Of a DNA stretch of 64,000 bases, positions 26,385 through 40,443 are shown piece by piece. The number at the start of each line of letters is the position of its first letter. Position 1 is the stretch's first letter. The notes beneath the pieces were generated by a model, which had not been told where the DNA came from, did not search any database, and saw only the letters and a program-made list of their open reading frames with translations. Both the position numbers and the translations under genes were made by a program. Source of the DNA: Prostheceraeus crozeri. Lineage: Eukaryota; Platyhelminthes; Polycladida; Euryleptidae. The stretch spans positions 62,001-126,000 of the forward strand of contig CAJQUW010014313.1 of assembly GCA_907163375.1 (NCBI GenBank), read 5' to 3'.

Positions 26385-26775
26385 GTATATGCGCTTATGC
26401 TCATCTTGATTTATGAGCTTAGATTCAGATGAGTTGAAATGATTCAAACTTTGAAAAAATGTGAAGCAAAAATCGTAGGATATAGCGCCATTCGGTTGGA
26501 AATGTCAAATACATTCAGGAAAAACGTTTTTTGAAGCAAAAGAAATGATTTAATGCGATATTTTCCTCAGTACGGACATTTATGCCCAGTGTGTGAAATA
26601 TCTATTCATTCTAATGAGACATATTTGCGCATGAATTTCCGTCTCTGCAGAAGCGTTTTGATTGGTAATGGTGACTGAGTTATTGAGTGCAAGATGAGAT
26701 CACTCCTAAAAATAGTAATCTAGGGATTATAGGAAGAAGTTTGAGAGTTTGTTTCAGTTTCCACACATTCGATGA
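26385..26775 (+). repeat. Dispersed repeat, copy B, with empty insertion site
   Basis: Same family as copy A and as the copy split by the 6.3-kb element. The TA at 26581-26582 is the unoccupied equivalent of that insertion site. It lies ~100 bp before the first proposed exon of the Crypton-related gene, and its 3' end carries a GATGA/GTAAGT donor-like site. It may therefore contribute promoter or 5' UTR sequence. Confidence 0.75.
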
Positions 26776-26873
26776 GTAAGTCAGACCTTCATTTGCATCA
26801 ATCAAAATAGATGTATTAGTTATTAGAACTATTATATGACATTAATAAAAATACTTTCGTATATTTTAGGATT

Positions 26874-29800
26874 ATGAAGCACTGTAGAAAAGCAAAGGAA
26901 AATGCCCTTCAGGCATTTAAAAAAGTGTAAGTAAAATTTCTATTTTCTGTGTTGTTTTATACATTTTTTCTTTGTGTCTACATCAGTTGAATAACAAGAC
27001 TCCAACTAATCTTCAGATCCAAAGTAAAAGAAAGGAAAAAGGTAAGAGACAGTCAGTTACGACTTTCAACGTTTTCAGACCTGCTTCTGTTTTTTATTGT
27101 TCGAAAAATGATTTTGTTCACAAATTATTATTGTTTGACATATTTCTGCTGGGGTGCAAGAAAGCAAATTCGATAGGGAAGTTTTCAGCGATTTATATGT
27201 AGTTTCAAGGGTGGTGAATTCTATACCTACTTGTGGCCCCAGCAGAATACCATAACAGAAAAGAGGCAATCAAATGATGATAGGATGTTCATTACGCCTA
27301 AACAGTTCGTATAGGACTAGATCAGTAACCTTAATACTCGCAAGTTACTTGGGTAAGCTTGTGCATATAGGCCTAGGTACATAGTATATACGTATAAGCT
27401 TATACAAACACTACGACGTGCACATTAAATTATGACTTTTTAGTAAAATGGATCTGATTTGAAATTAGAATACGATTGTTTTATAACACGCTCTGCTCTG
27501 CTAATGCTCCAGCTAAAACAACTTAAGAAATAACACTATTACATGATATGATAACACCTGTTTGTTTCTATTGGTTATAAGCTATTTAATTTCGCTTTTA
27601 TGATTTCTAGGAAAGTGAATCTGAGGACAAATCGCCAAAACCTGATAATCCAATTGATGAGCCTACTCAATGTCAAGCTGACCACGAATCGCTAAAGGAA
27701 TCTGACAATGACACAGACATACTGATGCAGGTAAGTTCTGAGACTTGAGAAGAAATAATACAACAGATCACCTTCTGCGAAACATGGTACATCAGTAGCA
27801 TCAGCATTATAGTATTCTCACTCTGAGCATAGATCTCCCTTGAGGTGTGTGAAGTGGAAAGAAAACTATCAACCTTCTCTCTCAATTCAATGACTCTGAT
27901 TCGAAGTTATAATCGCCGTACCTAATTCTAACAGCCTTCATGCCTGTATTGATATATATGTTCCAAGCTTTCTACTAACAGAGCATTGGTGATTCTTCAC
28001 CTTAGTTGACTTGGTAAGCATCGACTTCCGTTTCGTTTTGTAAATTGCGAAATTTATTCTCTCTCTCAGTTAAGTGACTTTGATCTGAAATTAGGATACG
28101 ATTGTTGGGAATTAGAATACGATAGCACTTGTAGTACCTATGCTAAATGTTGTTATATGAGATGATGTCGCCTCGCTACAGATGGCTATTGCTATTTAAT
28201 TTTGCTTTTATCATTTCCAGGAAAGTGACTCTGAAGACCCATTGTCAAATATGTATGAACATTTTCGACTTGAAGCTGACCCTGATGATTTCTTTGCTTT
28301 TGAAGCAGACGAAAATGATCCTGATTATATTCCGGAAACTGACGTAGAGGTAGGTTTTGTTAAATATACAATATTCACAACTTTACTATAGGCCTAATAA
28401 AGAAAGAGTGCAAAAAATTGCCAATAATTAGAAAGAAAAACAATACAAAGTTGGGATGAGCGCGACCGGTTCCGTCTTCTCTTTGGATCTCTCTAGGGAT
28501 TTGTTACATCTATTCAAACGTCTTCTGAGTACATGCCTAAGTCGTAGACACATATTATATATTTTGTTACATAGACATGTAAAAGACATGATATCGATAA
28601 AATTGGAGTCTGTCGTCAATTTGACCTATTTTCAGTGCGCTTCCAATTCTTTTGATTATTCACAAATTGATTTTCATCGAAGTTTTCTCTCCAGTTATTG
28701 CAAATACAAAATTTTGTTTGAAGAAAAATGTTTGAGTTATTGTACATGTAATATTGTTTGTTCAATTAACACCAGCTCTTATTTCTATAGTTGTTGTTGC
28801 AAGAATTTCTCTTACTTGGATTTCATTTGATAGGCGAGTGGCTGACAATTTTTGATTTATTCAATATTAGATTAAAGGTTCGTTTACAAATTCCGATTAG
28901 TTGACAAAAAATGTCTTAATCTATATGGCTGATATGAAATTTCACTATTAATTATTTTCTTTTATCATTTCCAGGAAAACGTACCCGATGAACGACCTGA
29001 GGGGATGTCGTCTGAGATTTGTAACTTATACCCGCAAGCCGATTTCGTTTTGAGACACAATGACGTACTTGGAGAAGTAAGTTGTGAGATTGAAAATGAG
29101 GTGTAAGAATATATACCTTAATACAGATATTGACACCGATCTAACCAGAAAGAATTCAATTATGGAATGAATTATTAATGGAGCCTCAATGAATTACTTA
29201 CTCTTTCGATTTAATGCTCATGATGTGAAAAACACGCCCTCTCTAGCAATGTATTCATTTTACACCCTAAGCATCATTCAGCTGCTTTAAATCAAATATA
29301 GTAACAATTCAGACATAGATCTACCATCATGATTTTACTATCATAAAAGATGATATGAAAATTACAACCTATTGCAGTAACTTGATCGGCAGACAACAAT
29401 ATCATCTATTTGATTACCGAATAATGAATCCTGGGATCCCGTACGATAAATCCAGAGATATGAAATCTCGCAAATAAAGCCTAATATCGATCCCGGGATA
29501 CTGAGGTTAAAACCCTAATCTATACCTTTATAAGGTCGAATTATTTCAAATGGGAATTAAAGAGTTTTATTATAGTATGGGCATTTCTTTATATTAATAT
29601 TGGTAAGCTATTAATCAAGCTATCAAACTCTTTCTTAGCCTTTCGAGTTTTGCAGTGTGGATACAATACGTTCATATCCCGAGTATGTTGGCTTCCTGCT
29701 GTTTGCGTAACTTTCATTAATCTTTTCAGATCAGTGATTGTTCAAGCTGCTCTGAAGACTCGAGCGAAGATGAGGCGCCTTGTCGAAATGTCAATGGGAG

Positions 29801-32800
29801 AATTTTTGTTTCGGGAACTAACAACATCCCCAAACAACGATTTGACAAACACGATGTGTGCATATATTGTCAGAAGCACGTTTTGAGTACTAGTTTGAGG
29901 GACCATTTAACTAGAAGACATCATTCAGAAAATTTTGTTCAAGAGCTAATGCAGTTGTCAACGGGGGACAGAAGGAAAAGAAATTTATTGCAGTTAATCA
30001 GAAACAAGGGAAATTTTGAATATAATAAGAAGATACTTCAAGTTGGTGGAACATTGATTGTCTCACAGCGACCGACAGGATCGAGAGAAATCACGCATGA
30101 TATTGACATGTATGTTGCATGTACACATTGTTATGGTTTCTATTATCGGCGAGAAATAAACCGACACAGATGCCCTGCACTAGAGACTACCCATGATGTG
30201 CGTAAATTACGACCTTCGCATATTTTGGCAAAAACGTCAACTGATGTCGACTTAGTCACATTCTTCAATCGCATGCATTCTGATAATATAACGAAAACTG
30301 CTGCCAGTGATGATACCATCAAGGATTTCATTGTTCAACAACTTGACGAGACAGGTGTAAAATCGTTCAATACAATCGCAAACAAGATTAGACTTTTATC
30401 AGAATTCATAATTGAAGCTCGCAAAATTACTGGTAATGACTTAACCCTAGCAGATTTGATGAATTCTGAAAACATGGACATTGTCAAGGATGCAGTAAAA
30501 AGTATGTTCAAATACAATGTTTCTAGCAAAGGGAAAGATTTGAAAGTTACCATGGACCGTCCATCTAGTGCCATCAGGCTGAAACAAGTTCTAGACAAGG
30601 TTATAATACTGCTTCATGTGACGGCGCTCAAAACAGGCAACTGGGACTCCTGTAAGAAATTTGAATACCTACCGCTGTTGTTAGATCATTATCTAAACCC
30701 AATTCGCATAAATGCTCGAAAGAACATGAAGTGTACTTCATCCGGATTACCACAACCTTTACCTGCAAGTGAAACCATTACGAAACTAGTAAAATATCTC
30801 GACCAACAATTGGCAACATTATCGAAAACCGACAAAAATCGACGCAAATTATCAGAAACGGTGCTATCAAGAATCCTAATCTTCAACAAACGCAGATCAG
30901 GAGAAGTAGCAAAAATATCGATCAAACAGTGGAACTCCAGAAATATGTGGAAAAAGGATATATTGAAAGATGCGGAGAATTTGGATGCGATGGAGGAGAT
31001 CGTGGTAAAAAATTATGATTTACTCTATGTACACGGAAAAGGTAACCGTTATGTCCCGGTGATTGTTCCTCCTGTTGTCACTGACGCAATGAAATCGCTA
31101 GCTGAAACATCGAATAATCAGTACATCTTTTGCAATCAAGTAGATGGTCACATCCGTGGTCACGACGCCCTCCGAAATGCAGTAAAGGAAGCTGGCATCC
31201 AAAGTCAGGATGTCACCTCTACAAAATTCAGAAAGTTATCGGCAACCACACTTCAGGTGAGTCGCATGATCAGCTTGTCCATATCACAACTAGCAAAATT
31301 AGTCTTATATTCTATTATATGCTGAATCCATGACCATACTGCTGTTTGAATAGATATAGACCATACTGCTAATTCACCTTAATACATGTAGATAGCCTAC
31401 TTGATAATAGTGGGTAAATTATGCTGAATGTTCTCCTGTCTTGTAAAATAACAGTTTTACAATATCTGTAATAATTAGATTTGAAAGATCAGAATACAGA
31501 ATATAATATTTTACAAGAAAAACCTTGTCTTGATTATCTTGTCTACTACAATGAACATGGGATGCTTTCTCGACAAAATTGAGTTTCTGGATGCCATACC
31601 GGTATCGTTTTGATATGCATTCCGGATTGCCACTCTGTTGCCTCTATTTTTCAGTTTCTAGTTTAATTCGTAATGTATCATTCATCATGTATCTATAGGT
31701 ATTTTATCACTTACTGTTGGCCTACCCTTAACCCATCATGTGTGGTGAATGGTGATGTCTATGATTTGCCGGATATATAGTTGTAATTTTCCACCGAATG
31801 TTTGATTTCTATATTATACACATTTCTCCATTCGAGAACTCTCTACTAGTATAGAAAAAGTGTTCACCAAGAATCTAGCAAAAAGGTAAAAGAATACTTT
31901 TACCCGTAGATTACCATATCAATTTATGTTAATGGTACAATGAGAAGATAATCAATTCTCAAAAGCGTTCCTGTGATTGTTCTGTTATGTCATGTTGATA
32001 AGATAAGAGTATTATGGTTTGATTGCTCAGACTATGAAACAGAGTTAAATGCTGGGCGGGTTGGCCCTCAGACCATGGGATGTCCCGCGGGTCGGTATTG
32101 TTCCTGAGCCCGGGACCTTGCCGGTCGACGTTTTTAATGCTACAAATAATAAGAATGCTGATTTTTTATCATTCACAGTAATCTACAAAATACCAATAGT
32201 GAAGAAGATAATTATAGTGACCGCATAGTGATGCAATTCGCAGTGATTCATGTTTGTGACATGATGATGTACTTTTAATTATTTTTCTCCGTTGCTTTGT
32301 TGCAGCCTTAAATGATCAATGACTCATTTTATATGTGACCCATTATCTCTGATGTTGTTCATTAAGTTAAATTATACATTTTTACTTTTGTAGACTGACT
32401 TAGTGTAATCATGTTTATTTTTTCATACAATTCATAATTTATATAGCTAGTATGCACTAGGCTAGTTTTTACAGCAGTCCCATTGGTAGACTTGTTGCCT
32501 TAAGAACGACTGCGACAACGAGAGTTTCCATCGCTATCATTTTCATCATTATTGATTATTTAGTATGTTTAATCAAACATAAAAATGTAAATCCTTTAAC
32601 CCATTAGCCGGCACTGTCATATTTATAGGACACCTATTTGCTAACCTGGACGGTTATTTGCTAACCTGGAAAGTGCACATGTCCACAAAACAAACATTTC
32701 ATACTATTAAATGGCATGTACGCACATTAAACGTCACGTGCAAAATTACTCATATTTGCGGACTGGATATTAAATATGAGGGCTTTTACAAGCCGCAACT

Positions 32801-34564
32801 AAATGACGTAAGACGTGGGCCGAGCTGTGATGGACACCGAACTACTATACTGCGGACTGGACCGTGAAATCTCAGCCCGCATCCAACTCTGCTGTAAAAT
32901 AGCCATCCTGCTTTCTGAAGAAGCGTTCTCTATTATAGAGTCAATTTGTTTACACGCTATCCGGCCTGTTACAACCCTTCACAGTTTGAATTTTGAGATC
33001 AAAAATCCATTCTTGATAATGGGTGCTGTCAAGGACACTGGGACTTGTTCACAAAATATGATACCTACAGCATAGGCCAAGTTGATAACTTTGCCTCGAT
33101 TGAGATAGTTTTCATGTGTCATTTGCCTCAATGCGGTCTTACCCAATGCTTGTTTGGGATATAGGCTACTATCAATACTTGTTAGAGTAGGATGTGTACA
33201 ATAACTTCCATTTAAGCATTTAACATCTCGACTTTCTATGTTTTATTTATTGTTCTTCGATCAGTGATAGTATACAAATTTTTCAGTTGAAGAACTTCTC
33301 CGAGGCAGAATTCAGAATCCTCTGCGAGCACTATGGTCATACTATACCTGTCCATAAAAGGTGGTATAGGCTCAGGGATAGCACAACCGAACTCGTGAAA
33401 GTATCTCAAATGTTAATTGAATTAGAAAATAGAGATTTCGGAGAAGCGGTGAACAAAACAGAATCAAGAATACATGAGTCTGAGCTTGATATCCATCAAA
33501 ATGGAATAATCACGAATAATGAAGAGGAAGTGATCGATGATTCTGCAGCACAAGTAACCATAAGTAAAAGCGGTTCATCAAATTCGCGTGAATCTTCGTC
33601 TGAGAGAGCTGGTTGCAAATCCGTGAAAAAATCGGCAAAAAGAAATAACAGTACATGTAAGTTTCACTTGAAGATATATTTTCCATACGTATTGGGACAG
33701 TAATTCAAAAGTCAGGAAATTGTGACGTTCATTGTAAGTCTTTGTTTGATCCAACTAAGTTTTGATCCCTGGTCTACCGGCTTCCTCAAAGCCATTGCGT
33801 CGAGATGATAAGGTTATTATAACGTTATAATAGGAAGTCGAACAAAAATTATTTAATAAGTTTAAAATCAAATTCCACAAATGACGGTGCATTTATTCAG
33901 AAATTCTGTGAGCGTAGTCTAGATATAGCATATCCCTGTAAAACTTGCTATATTTCTTTACCATGTTTTATTAGACCAAAGTGTGAAAATTAGGGATTGT
34001 TAAATGATATGTTTAATTTATCATGTTTTTATATTTATTACAGGCAATCGTTGGAGAGAAGAACAAACCGCATATCTTCGAACTCGGTGCGCTCAATGGA
34101 TCAATACCAAAAAGACCATGAATAAATCCGAGGCTGAGATGATAAAAGATCAAATGCCAATCCTTTTCGAAGAAAGAACTTGGAAAGATATAAAGAATAA
34201 AGTACGTACTACCTAATTTGTATGATATAGTCTTATGAACAAAAGTGAAACCTTCCCAGCATTTTCAAATAATTGAGCCCGCCCTATATGAGATCTGATT
34301 TTATGATCTATATTTGCTTGGGTAATGCTTTCAGATAGCAGAAAAATAGACCAAATTGTGCATCATCATGCATCGTACATGCATTAAGCTCACATAATTC
34401 TCGTCAAAGAAACTCTTATCCAATTTTATCTGTCGGAATTTACGTCATGTATTGCATTAGTTATGAACGTAGGTAACGTTTCATGTTTATCTGTATGAAT
34501 TAATGTTTTCTCATTTCAGGTGAGAAACGAGACTATCACTTTTTGGAGGAATAGGTGTCAGTGA
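26874..34564 (+). CDS. Crypton-related tyrosine-recombinase-like C2H2 protein, nine exons
   Basis: Proposed coding exons: 26874-26926, 27017-27041, 27611-27730, 28221-28349, 28975-29076, 29730-31256, 33287-33656, 34044-34201 and 34520-34564. All have GT-AG borders and compatible phases. Exons 3-5 are acidic (ESESED, ESDSED units). Exon 6 has a C2H2 finger (CIYCQKHVLSTSLRDHLTRRH), a CTHC..H.C pair, then a tyrosine-recombinase-like domain: NKRRSGEV (Arg), YVHGKGNR (Lys hairpin) and STKFRKLSATT. The domain is completed in exon 7 by EHYGHTIPVHKRWYRL (His, Tyr). Exons 8-9 encode a WREEQ...WKDIKNKV Myb/SANT-like tail. Domesticated Crypton relatives are common in invertebrates. DNA binding is likely; recombinase activity is not assumed. 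The first two exons are the least certain. Confidence 0.75.
31257..33286. other. Intron 6 of the Crypton-related gene
   Basis: A 2-kb intron between the two halves of the recombinase-like domain. It contains a GC-rich patch (32050-32130) and a short open stretch at 32640-33075 of unknown origin. No inserted gene was recognised. Confidence 0.55.
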
Positions 34565-35699
34565 TACTGGAGATAGTGGAATAAACCTGGAGACTGAGCC
34601 TTGGAATGATTTGGTGACTGAAGACATAATGGAGTAAACACGGGAGATTTCTTGTTTTTATACTCTGGAGATTTTCATCAATACAAATCATCTGTATTTC
34701 ATTCGATGCAGGCTTTTCATCAATTAATCATATATGATTGTACGCGGTCTACTGATGATAATGTTTATATTTTATTCATACTTTCATAGAGTATATCGAT
34801 GAGGCCGATAAAACTGAAATAAATCTTGAAACAAAGCTTGGGATTTTCATCATCACATTCAAAAACTGCAGGTTCCTATGTAGGCCCCAATTAATGGATT
34901 TTGCACAATAAACGTAGAGAATCAGATAAGGACTCAATGTTCACCCGAATTTCGAGTGATTTCATAACACGAAATGACATCTTAATTGCTCGATGACAAA
35001 ATGCGAATTCGTTGAATATCACAATTCATTGATGATCACAAATTTTTATGGCTAAACTGCCACTTAATTCTCTTTGGTTTCTTAGTAGGGGTATGTCCAC
35101 TCATAATCTTCACCTGAAACTCGACGCATCTACGGTCATTTAGTCTAGGGCCAGCTGTAGTTTTGTAACGACAAATATGCTGACAAAACATCATTTAGCT
35201 GACTTATTCAACTTGCTGTTATCAAGAGCTTATTGTAAAACGACAATTAACCGAAACGTCGTAGAGAGATATGTTCATTATGTACGATCATCATGAATAT
35301 TTTTAACTAACAAAGTATTCATAAATTATATTATTCAGCAACAGCCATAGGCTTCCAAGCAATCTTCAATTTCATTCATTTCAGGCACTCGATTATTTAC
35401 GCAATGCGTAGGTGTAGCTCACACTAGCGCAGATAATCTAACTGGAACTGGACCTAAAATGTTCGCCAATTTTAGAAAAAATCAAATTATTCAACTTGTA
35501 ACTAAAATGATAAATTACCATATTGTATAAATTTCAGTAACCGCATAAATTATCTTAGTTTTTTGGAGGAGTTACTGAGGAGAGCTTGCAATTCACCTAT
35601 ACAACCCCAAAATCCAACATGAAGACCTACATGTATATATGTCATATAGCCTAACTTTTGAGCATTCGGTTTATCTACAGTGCATGGACTAAACTGTAC
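34565..35699. other. 3' flank of the Crypton-related gene
   Basis: AATAAA signals occur at about 34806 and 34907. Nothing else was recognised. Confidence 0.45.
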
Positions 35700-35832
35700 A
35701 ACCATTCTAAATAAATTTGTTACAAGCGCAAATATTTCGTCTATTGTTTAGAAATATGAAATACATTCAGAAATGAAGTTTTTTGAAGCAAAAGCAATGA
35801 ATTAATGTGATATTTTCCTCAGTGCGGACATC
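35700..35832 (+). repeat. Dispersed repeat, copy C, left half
   Basis: It aligns with copy B up to CAGTGCGGACATC, then stops at the TA where the 6.3-kb element begins. The right half resumes at 42133. Confidence 0.85.
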
Positions 35833-36616
35833 TACACTCTAAAAAAAATCGGTGCTCCCAAAAACCAAATTTGGTTTTTCAGCTTGTCCACAGAGGGGAA
35901 CCGATTTCGGTTTTCCGGAAAACCAAAAAAATTTGGTTTTCCAGACATCCAAATCAAGTTGGTTGTCCAGAAAACCAAAACATGACTGAAAAACCAAAAA
36001 TGGTTTCTCAACTCAAAACGGCATACTTCATTGAAGAACCCAATTCGGTTTTTCAGGAAATCTAAATTGGTTGCCCGTATTTCATTACTCTACCTTATTG
36101 GGAACCTAGTTTGGTTTTCAGAAAATCTAGTTTGGTTTCCCATCTTTTCCATTATACGATTGAACCCAATTCGGTTATTCAAAAACCTAGCTACATTGAT
36201 TTTCTATCCCAGTCTAGTATACCGCGCGTACATTAAGAGTATAATTCGTCTATCAAATAATATTGATAACAGTTTTCAATAAACATTCATATAATACATT
36301 TGCTGAATTGTATTAGCTTTCTCATGTAATCGTACATCTTTATCCGTTTTAGTTATCCCAATGGCTGATGAAAATTACGCGTACACGTATTTACTGAGAC
36401 ATTACACCATTCAATTTGCTTTTCAGATTTTTAAGAAATATTTAAGCTTATAGCTTTGACCTACACATAAGGTTAGTAGTTACGCATTATGAGTGAATGC
36501 AAAAGTCATTTCTAAGCAATATCGACAGCATTATTTTTTTAACAGAATGGCAGAATACAATCATTCTCTTTGATGATAAAAAAAAAACATTTAGGCAATT
36601 TACAATAGGGTGCAGC

Positions 36617-38088
36617 TCAAAACAAATTTAGGAAATGGGATAATTTTGCAGTTGCAGGGGACAATTTGGTTGGGCGAATGACGAAATTTTCAAGAAGGCT
36701 TAAGAGATTGTTTAGTTTTTTGGGGTAGCAAATGTCAAAAAGAAAGTAAGCGGCCACTATCAACGATACGCCGCTGGATAGGTCTGGCACATTACTGATA
36801 ACCATGCCATCCACGTACAGCTTTAGCTGCTGAGGCATGGGAGGAGATCCCAGTATCGAAATAGTCGGTGTCGGGTTTGTCGGTATCTGAAAGATGTAAA
36901 AATAATGTTACGGTAAGAGTAATCTACCAGTACAGTACATGGTATTGATGTCAAATGCGGAATATTGATTTTGCACATGCACCTACTTGTATAAAAACGA
37001 AGATGTTGCTTTCATATACGAGGATATGAAAGTCGCTTGATTTTATAATAAAAGACTTCCTGATGTATTGTGTTATGATTGGGAAAAGCCTGCTCTATTA
37101 CTGTTTAGCGATTGTTGTATAGGAATAGTGTTGTATATTGAATTAGTTGTGTCTTTAAATGATATTCTACAAGTTCTCATTGAAAGAGTGTGTGAACATA
37201 CGATTATCACCCAGTTATCTCCCGAATTAATATCGTCTGCACATTTATAATCGCATGTGTCAGTTTATCTTACCTTATTGAAAACGAACATGAGATCCAC
37301 TGACTCATTAAATATGAGTGGAAGCATTACCAATCTGATGTTTCGTTTCATATCTGAAAAAAAATGATTCATTGTTAGTACGAGCTAGTATTCTGATAGA
37401 AAGATCTACATACACATGAGTAAACGTCAAATGGAGTCCGTGAATGAAATATCCAAGTGCTGAATTGAATAATATATATTGATCATGAACTTAAGCATAC
37501 TATATATGCACAACCATGAACCTCAAAATAATGGTAATGATGATCTGACTTTATAAATAATTATCTCATCAAACATTGTTAGGATATAATGGTTGACATT
37601 TGATAATTTTGAAATATTGAAGTTAAAAATTCATCGTGACTTGCGCGACAAAGATTTTTACGGACTCCTCTCCTACTTATCTTTAACGTCACTGTAACCT
37701 CAGAAGGCGTAGGACAACGAAGGCCAGTCAAGTTTTTAAGAATTTAATTTCCAGTCCGTAAAATCCTTCATTGAGAGAATCCTAAAAACGACTGAAATTA
37801 GTACGAGCACGAGTACGAGGAGGTTCATTTCATGAACTCACAATTGAATTATTATGAAGTATAATCCTATTTCAATTTTTCCATTATTGATAACATTAAA
37901 AAAGTAAAACACTGACCTTCAGTTTGTTCGATATCTGAGGGAATCTTGCTCATATATTCCTCAAACTGACGCTGTAAAGGTCTCTTCAGTTCAATCAATT
38001 CCACCACTTTATGCTGCATCTTCTGTAGTATCAATGAAACTTTTGCGTCGATATCTACGCCGGTTATTGACTTTGCAGCAGCGAGAAA
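36617..38088 (-). CDS. SAMD3-like spliced gene inside the 6.3-kb element, C-terminal exons
   Basis: Three minus-strand exons with GT-AG borders and matching phases: 37917-38088, 37274-37353 and 36617-36886. They encode a helical segment (SLILQKMQHKVVELIELKRP), then MKRNIRLVMLPLIFNESVDL, then TPTISILGSPPMPQQLKLYV and DGMVISNVPDLSSGVSLIVA up to a TGA stop. The order short beta stretch, G-rich turn, VDG.VIS...GV.L.AAYF.F...YP recalls the C-terminal part of proteins annotated as SAMD3-like in fish and invertebrates. That link is from memory. The 5' exons were not resolved. A possible upstream exon (40789-41047, MNFEGN..., donor GAG/GTAAGT) does not join directly in phase. Confidence 0.6.
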
Positions 38089-38510
38089 CTGTAAAAAATA
38101 ATACGGGAAATATACATCCAACATCATTGAAATGATAGAACAGAGCATTTCCAACAGAGAAAATCCAACATTTACGCAAAATCATTTGAACTTTCCCCCA
38201 TGAACAATCATCGCATGATGTATACAAGCGCATTCACTAGTTTTGAATTAAATATTATTTGTATTGTATTAGAATATCATTAGGCATACATTAGGCCAAC
38301 AAATATCAATTAATCAAAACCGAATACTGAATTGATAACGCTAGACAATCAAAATATTCTTAACAACTTCACAGGTTATCCAACCAGATCTGTTAAATAA
38401 CACAAGACAGAACTTTGATAGAAATATTACTTATTATTAAATTGTATAATATTACATATATTATATATTATCATATTATATCAGATTATAAACCAATGAT
38501 ATATTATCAA

Positions 38511-40443
38511 CATGGAATGCCCAATAATACCTGTGACTCTTAAATGATTATCATATTTGACTCTTCAGACTGACCGTTAAGGTACTACATGTATATCAGT
38601 TATTCAAGATATCCATCGCAAAGTACTATACTGTTTTGATCGAATTTATTTTGAAATAAATATGAGAAAGTCCAAAACCTAAGGTAACACGCTTATCAGA
38701 TACATACAAGTTTACATTGATGTTATTAATGCTCCGGAACGATAACAACCGATTGACAATATATATTCAGAAAATTTCCAAACTTAACTCTTAACTTACA
38801 ATCATTTGCTATCATTTGCATGATAGGCATAGTAACAATTCAACAAGAATGCGATTTAGTGCCACTATCTGCAGTACTATAGAACTTACGACCAATGTTT
38901 AGTTTTCAAAATCAGACAGATAGCAGTCACTGCTAAATTCTGAGCGTCATAGCGAGCTGATATGAGCGAAAGGCCGTTGCGTAGCTCTAGCTCAAAAAAT
39001 ACGCGACTCATCTTTCTGTCTTTTCATCCAACGAAAACCATTGAATGACAGTCATAAGTCCGAAAAAGCTAGGTTTAAGTCAGCTAATAATAACAGACTG
39101 CAGAACAATATCACGCTTTTTAAAAATTGATCCCGGAGACAAAGACTGAAAAGTTAGTTATGCAGAGCTATCAGCTACTGTAGATGTATGTGGTCTAAAA
39201 CAACTTACAAGTGTATTATACTTAGGCCAAAATATCAATTAATTACAATTTAAATAACTATATCAAACTATAATGTCATTATAACATCGTTGATAAAGCA
39301 GGAGAAGAAAATTGGCGTAAGTTTGCCTGCTTTATCTTCATTGTTGCGAATGAAGAATCAAAACGGCAACAATCGTTTAATAAAATTTAAAAAACGAATT
39401 GGTTAGTTAATAATTGTAGTCGTTCTACAGCGTCGGCGACGGTTTCCAGTTATATACTCGCTATCATCCAACAAACGAATTTCCGAAATAATCCTGTTAA
39501 CTCAGAAGTTTGTCCGTTATCAGCGATATACTAGTAAAAACAGAATGTGAACGATCAGTTCTTACTCAGATATCCAGTAGGCAAGGGAGCTTATCAAGAA
39601 ACAATCATGAACAATTTTCAACAAATTTGAAGTATTTGGCATGAATTTGTCTGAATTCTTGAAAGACTTAACATTTTTTGGGAATAGAATGTGGAATACA
39701 GTGATAAAAATTTGAGCAATAGTAACCATCTGGCAACCCAGGGAATAATCATAACTAGATAATATGCATACGGGCTATAAATAAATTTAGCTAAAAATGG
39801 CTTCAAGCAAAACTGCACGGATTTGTTTGATAAAATGTTTACCATTATCTCGACCTATAAAAACCGTCTTAACTGTCTTATCATGCTGCTATACCAATTC
39901 AAATATAACTAGAATTAATTTGTTGTACGGCCATAAACCCCACGTTGATTTGGCCGGTTTCAGAGATCAGCTCATTGGTATCAAGCAAAATTGTATGATT
40001 TACATTCTTGTGCATTTACAAACGTATGACCTTAGATCTTATATTCAACACGTAATCAACATAAAATTGATTAGAATCGTACGTTAATGAGATGATCTAC
40101 CTACAAGTTTGTAAGCCACCGGTATAAATAAGGTATCTAAGAATGTAAGCATATACTGTATCTAAGTTATCATGGTCTACTTGATGGAATGTCTACTAAC
40201 ATGGAATGCCCAATAATACCTGTAACTCTTTAATGATTATCACATTTGACTCGCTAGACAGACCTTAATTACATGTATATCAGTTATTCAAAATATCTAT
40301 TGCAAAATACTGTATTGTTTTGATCGCATCTATTTTGAAATAAATATGAGAAAGTCCAAAACTTAAGATAACATGCTCCGGAACGATAACGACTGATTTA
40401 CAATATAAATTCAGAAAATTTCCAAACTTAACTCTTAACTTTC
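38511..40443. repeat. Internal direct duplication in the 6.3-kb element
   Basis: 38511-~38800 and 40197-40443 share long blocks (GAATGCCCAATAATACCTGT, TTTTGATCG.ATTTATTTTG, GAGAAAGTCCAAAAC and AAATTTCCAAACTTAACTCT) at roughly 90% similarity. The DNA between them and up to 40624 shows no gene. Confidence 0.85.

Noticed and set aside
32040-32130. GC-rich patch in intron 6 as a possible RNA gene
   Set aside because: No tRNA or other RNA fold signature was found. No TTCGANTC-type B box was noticed anywhere in the window.
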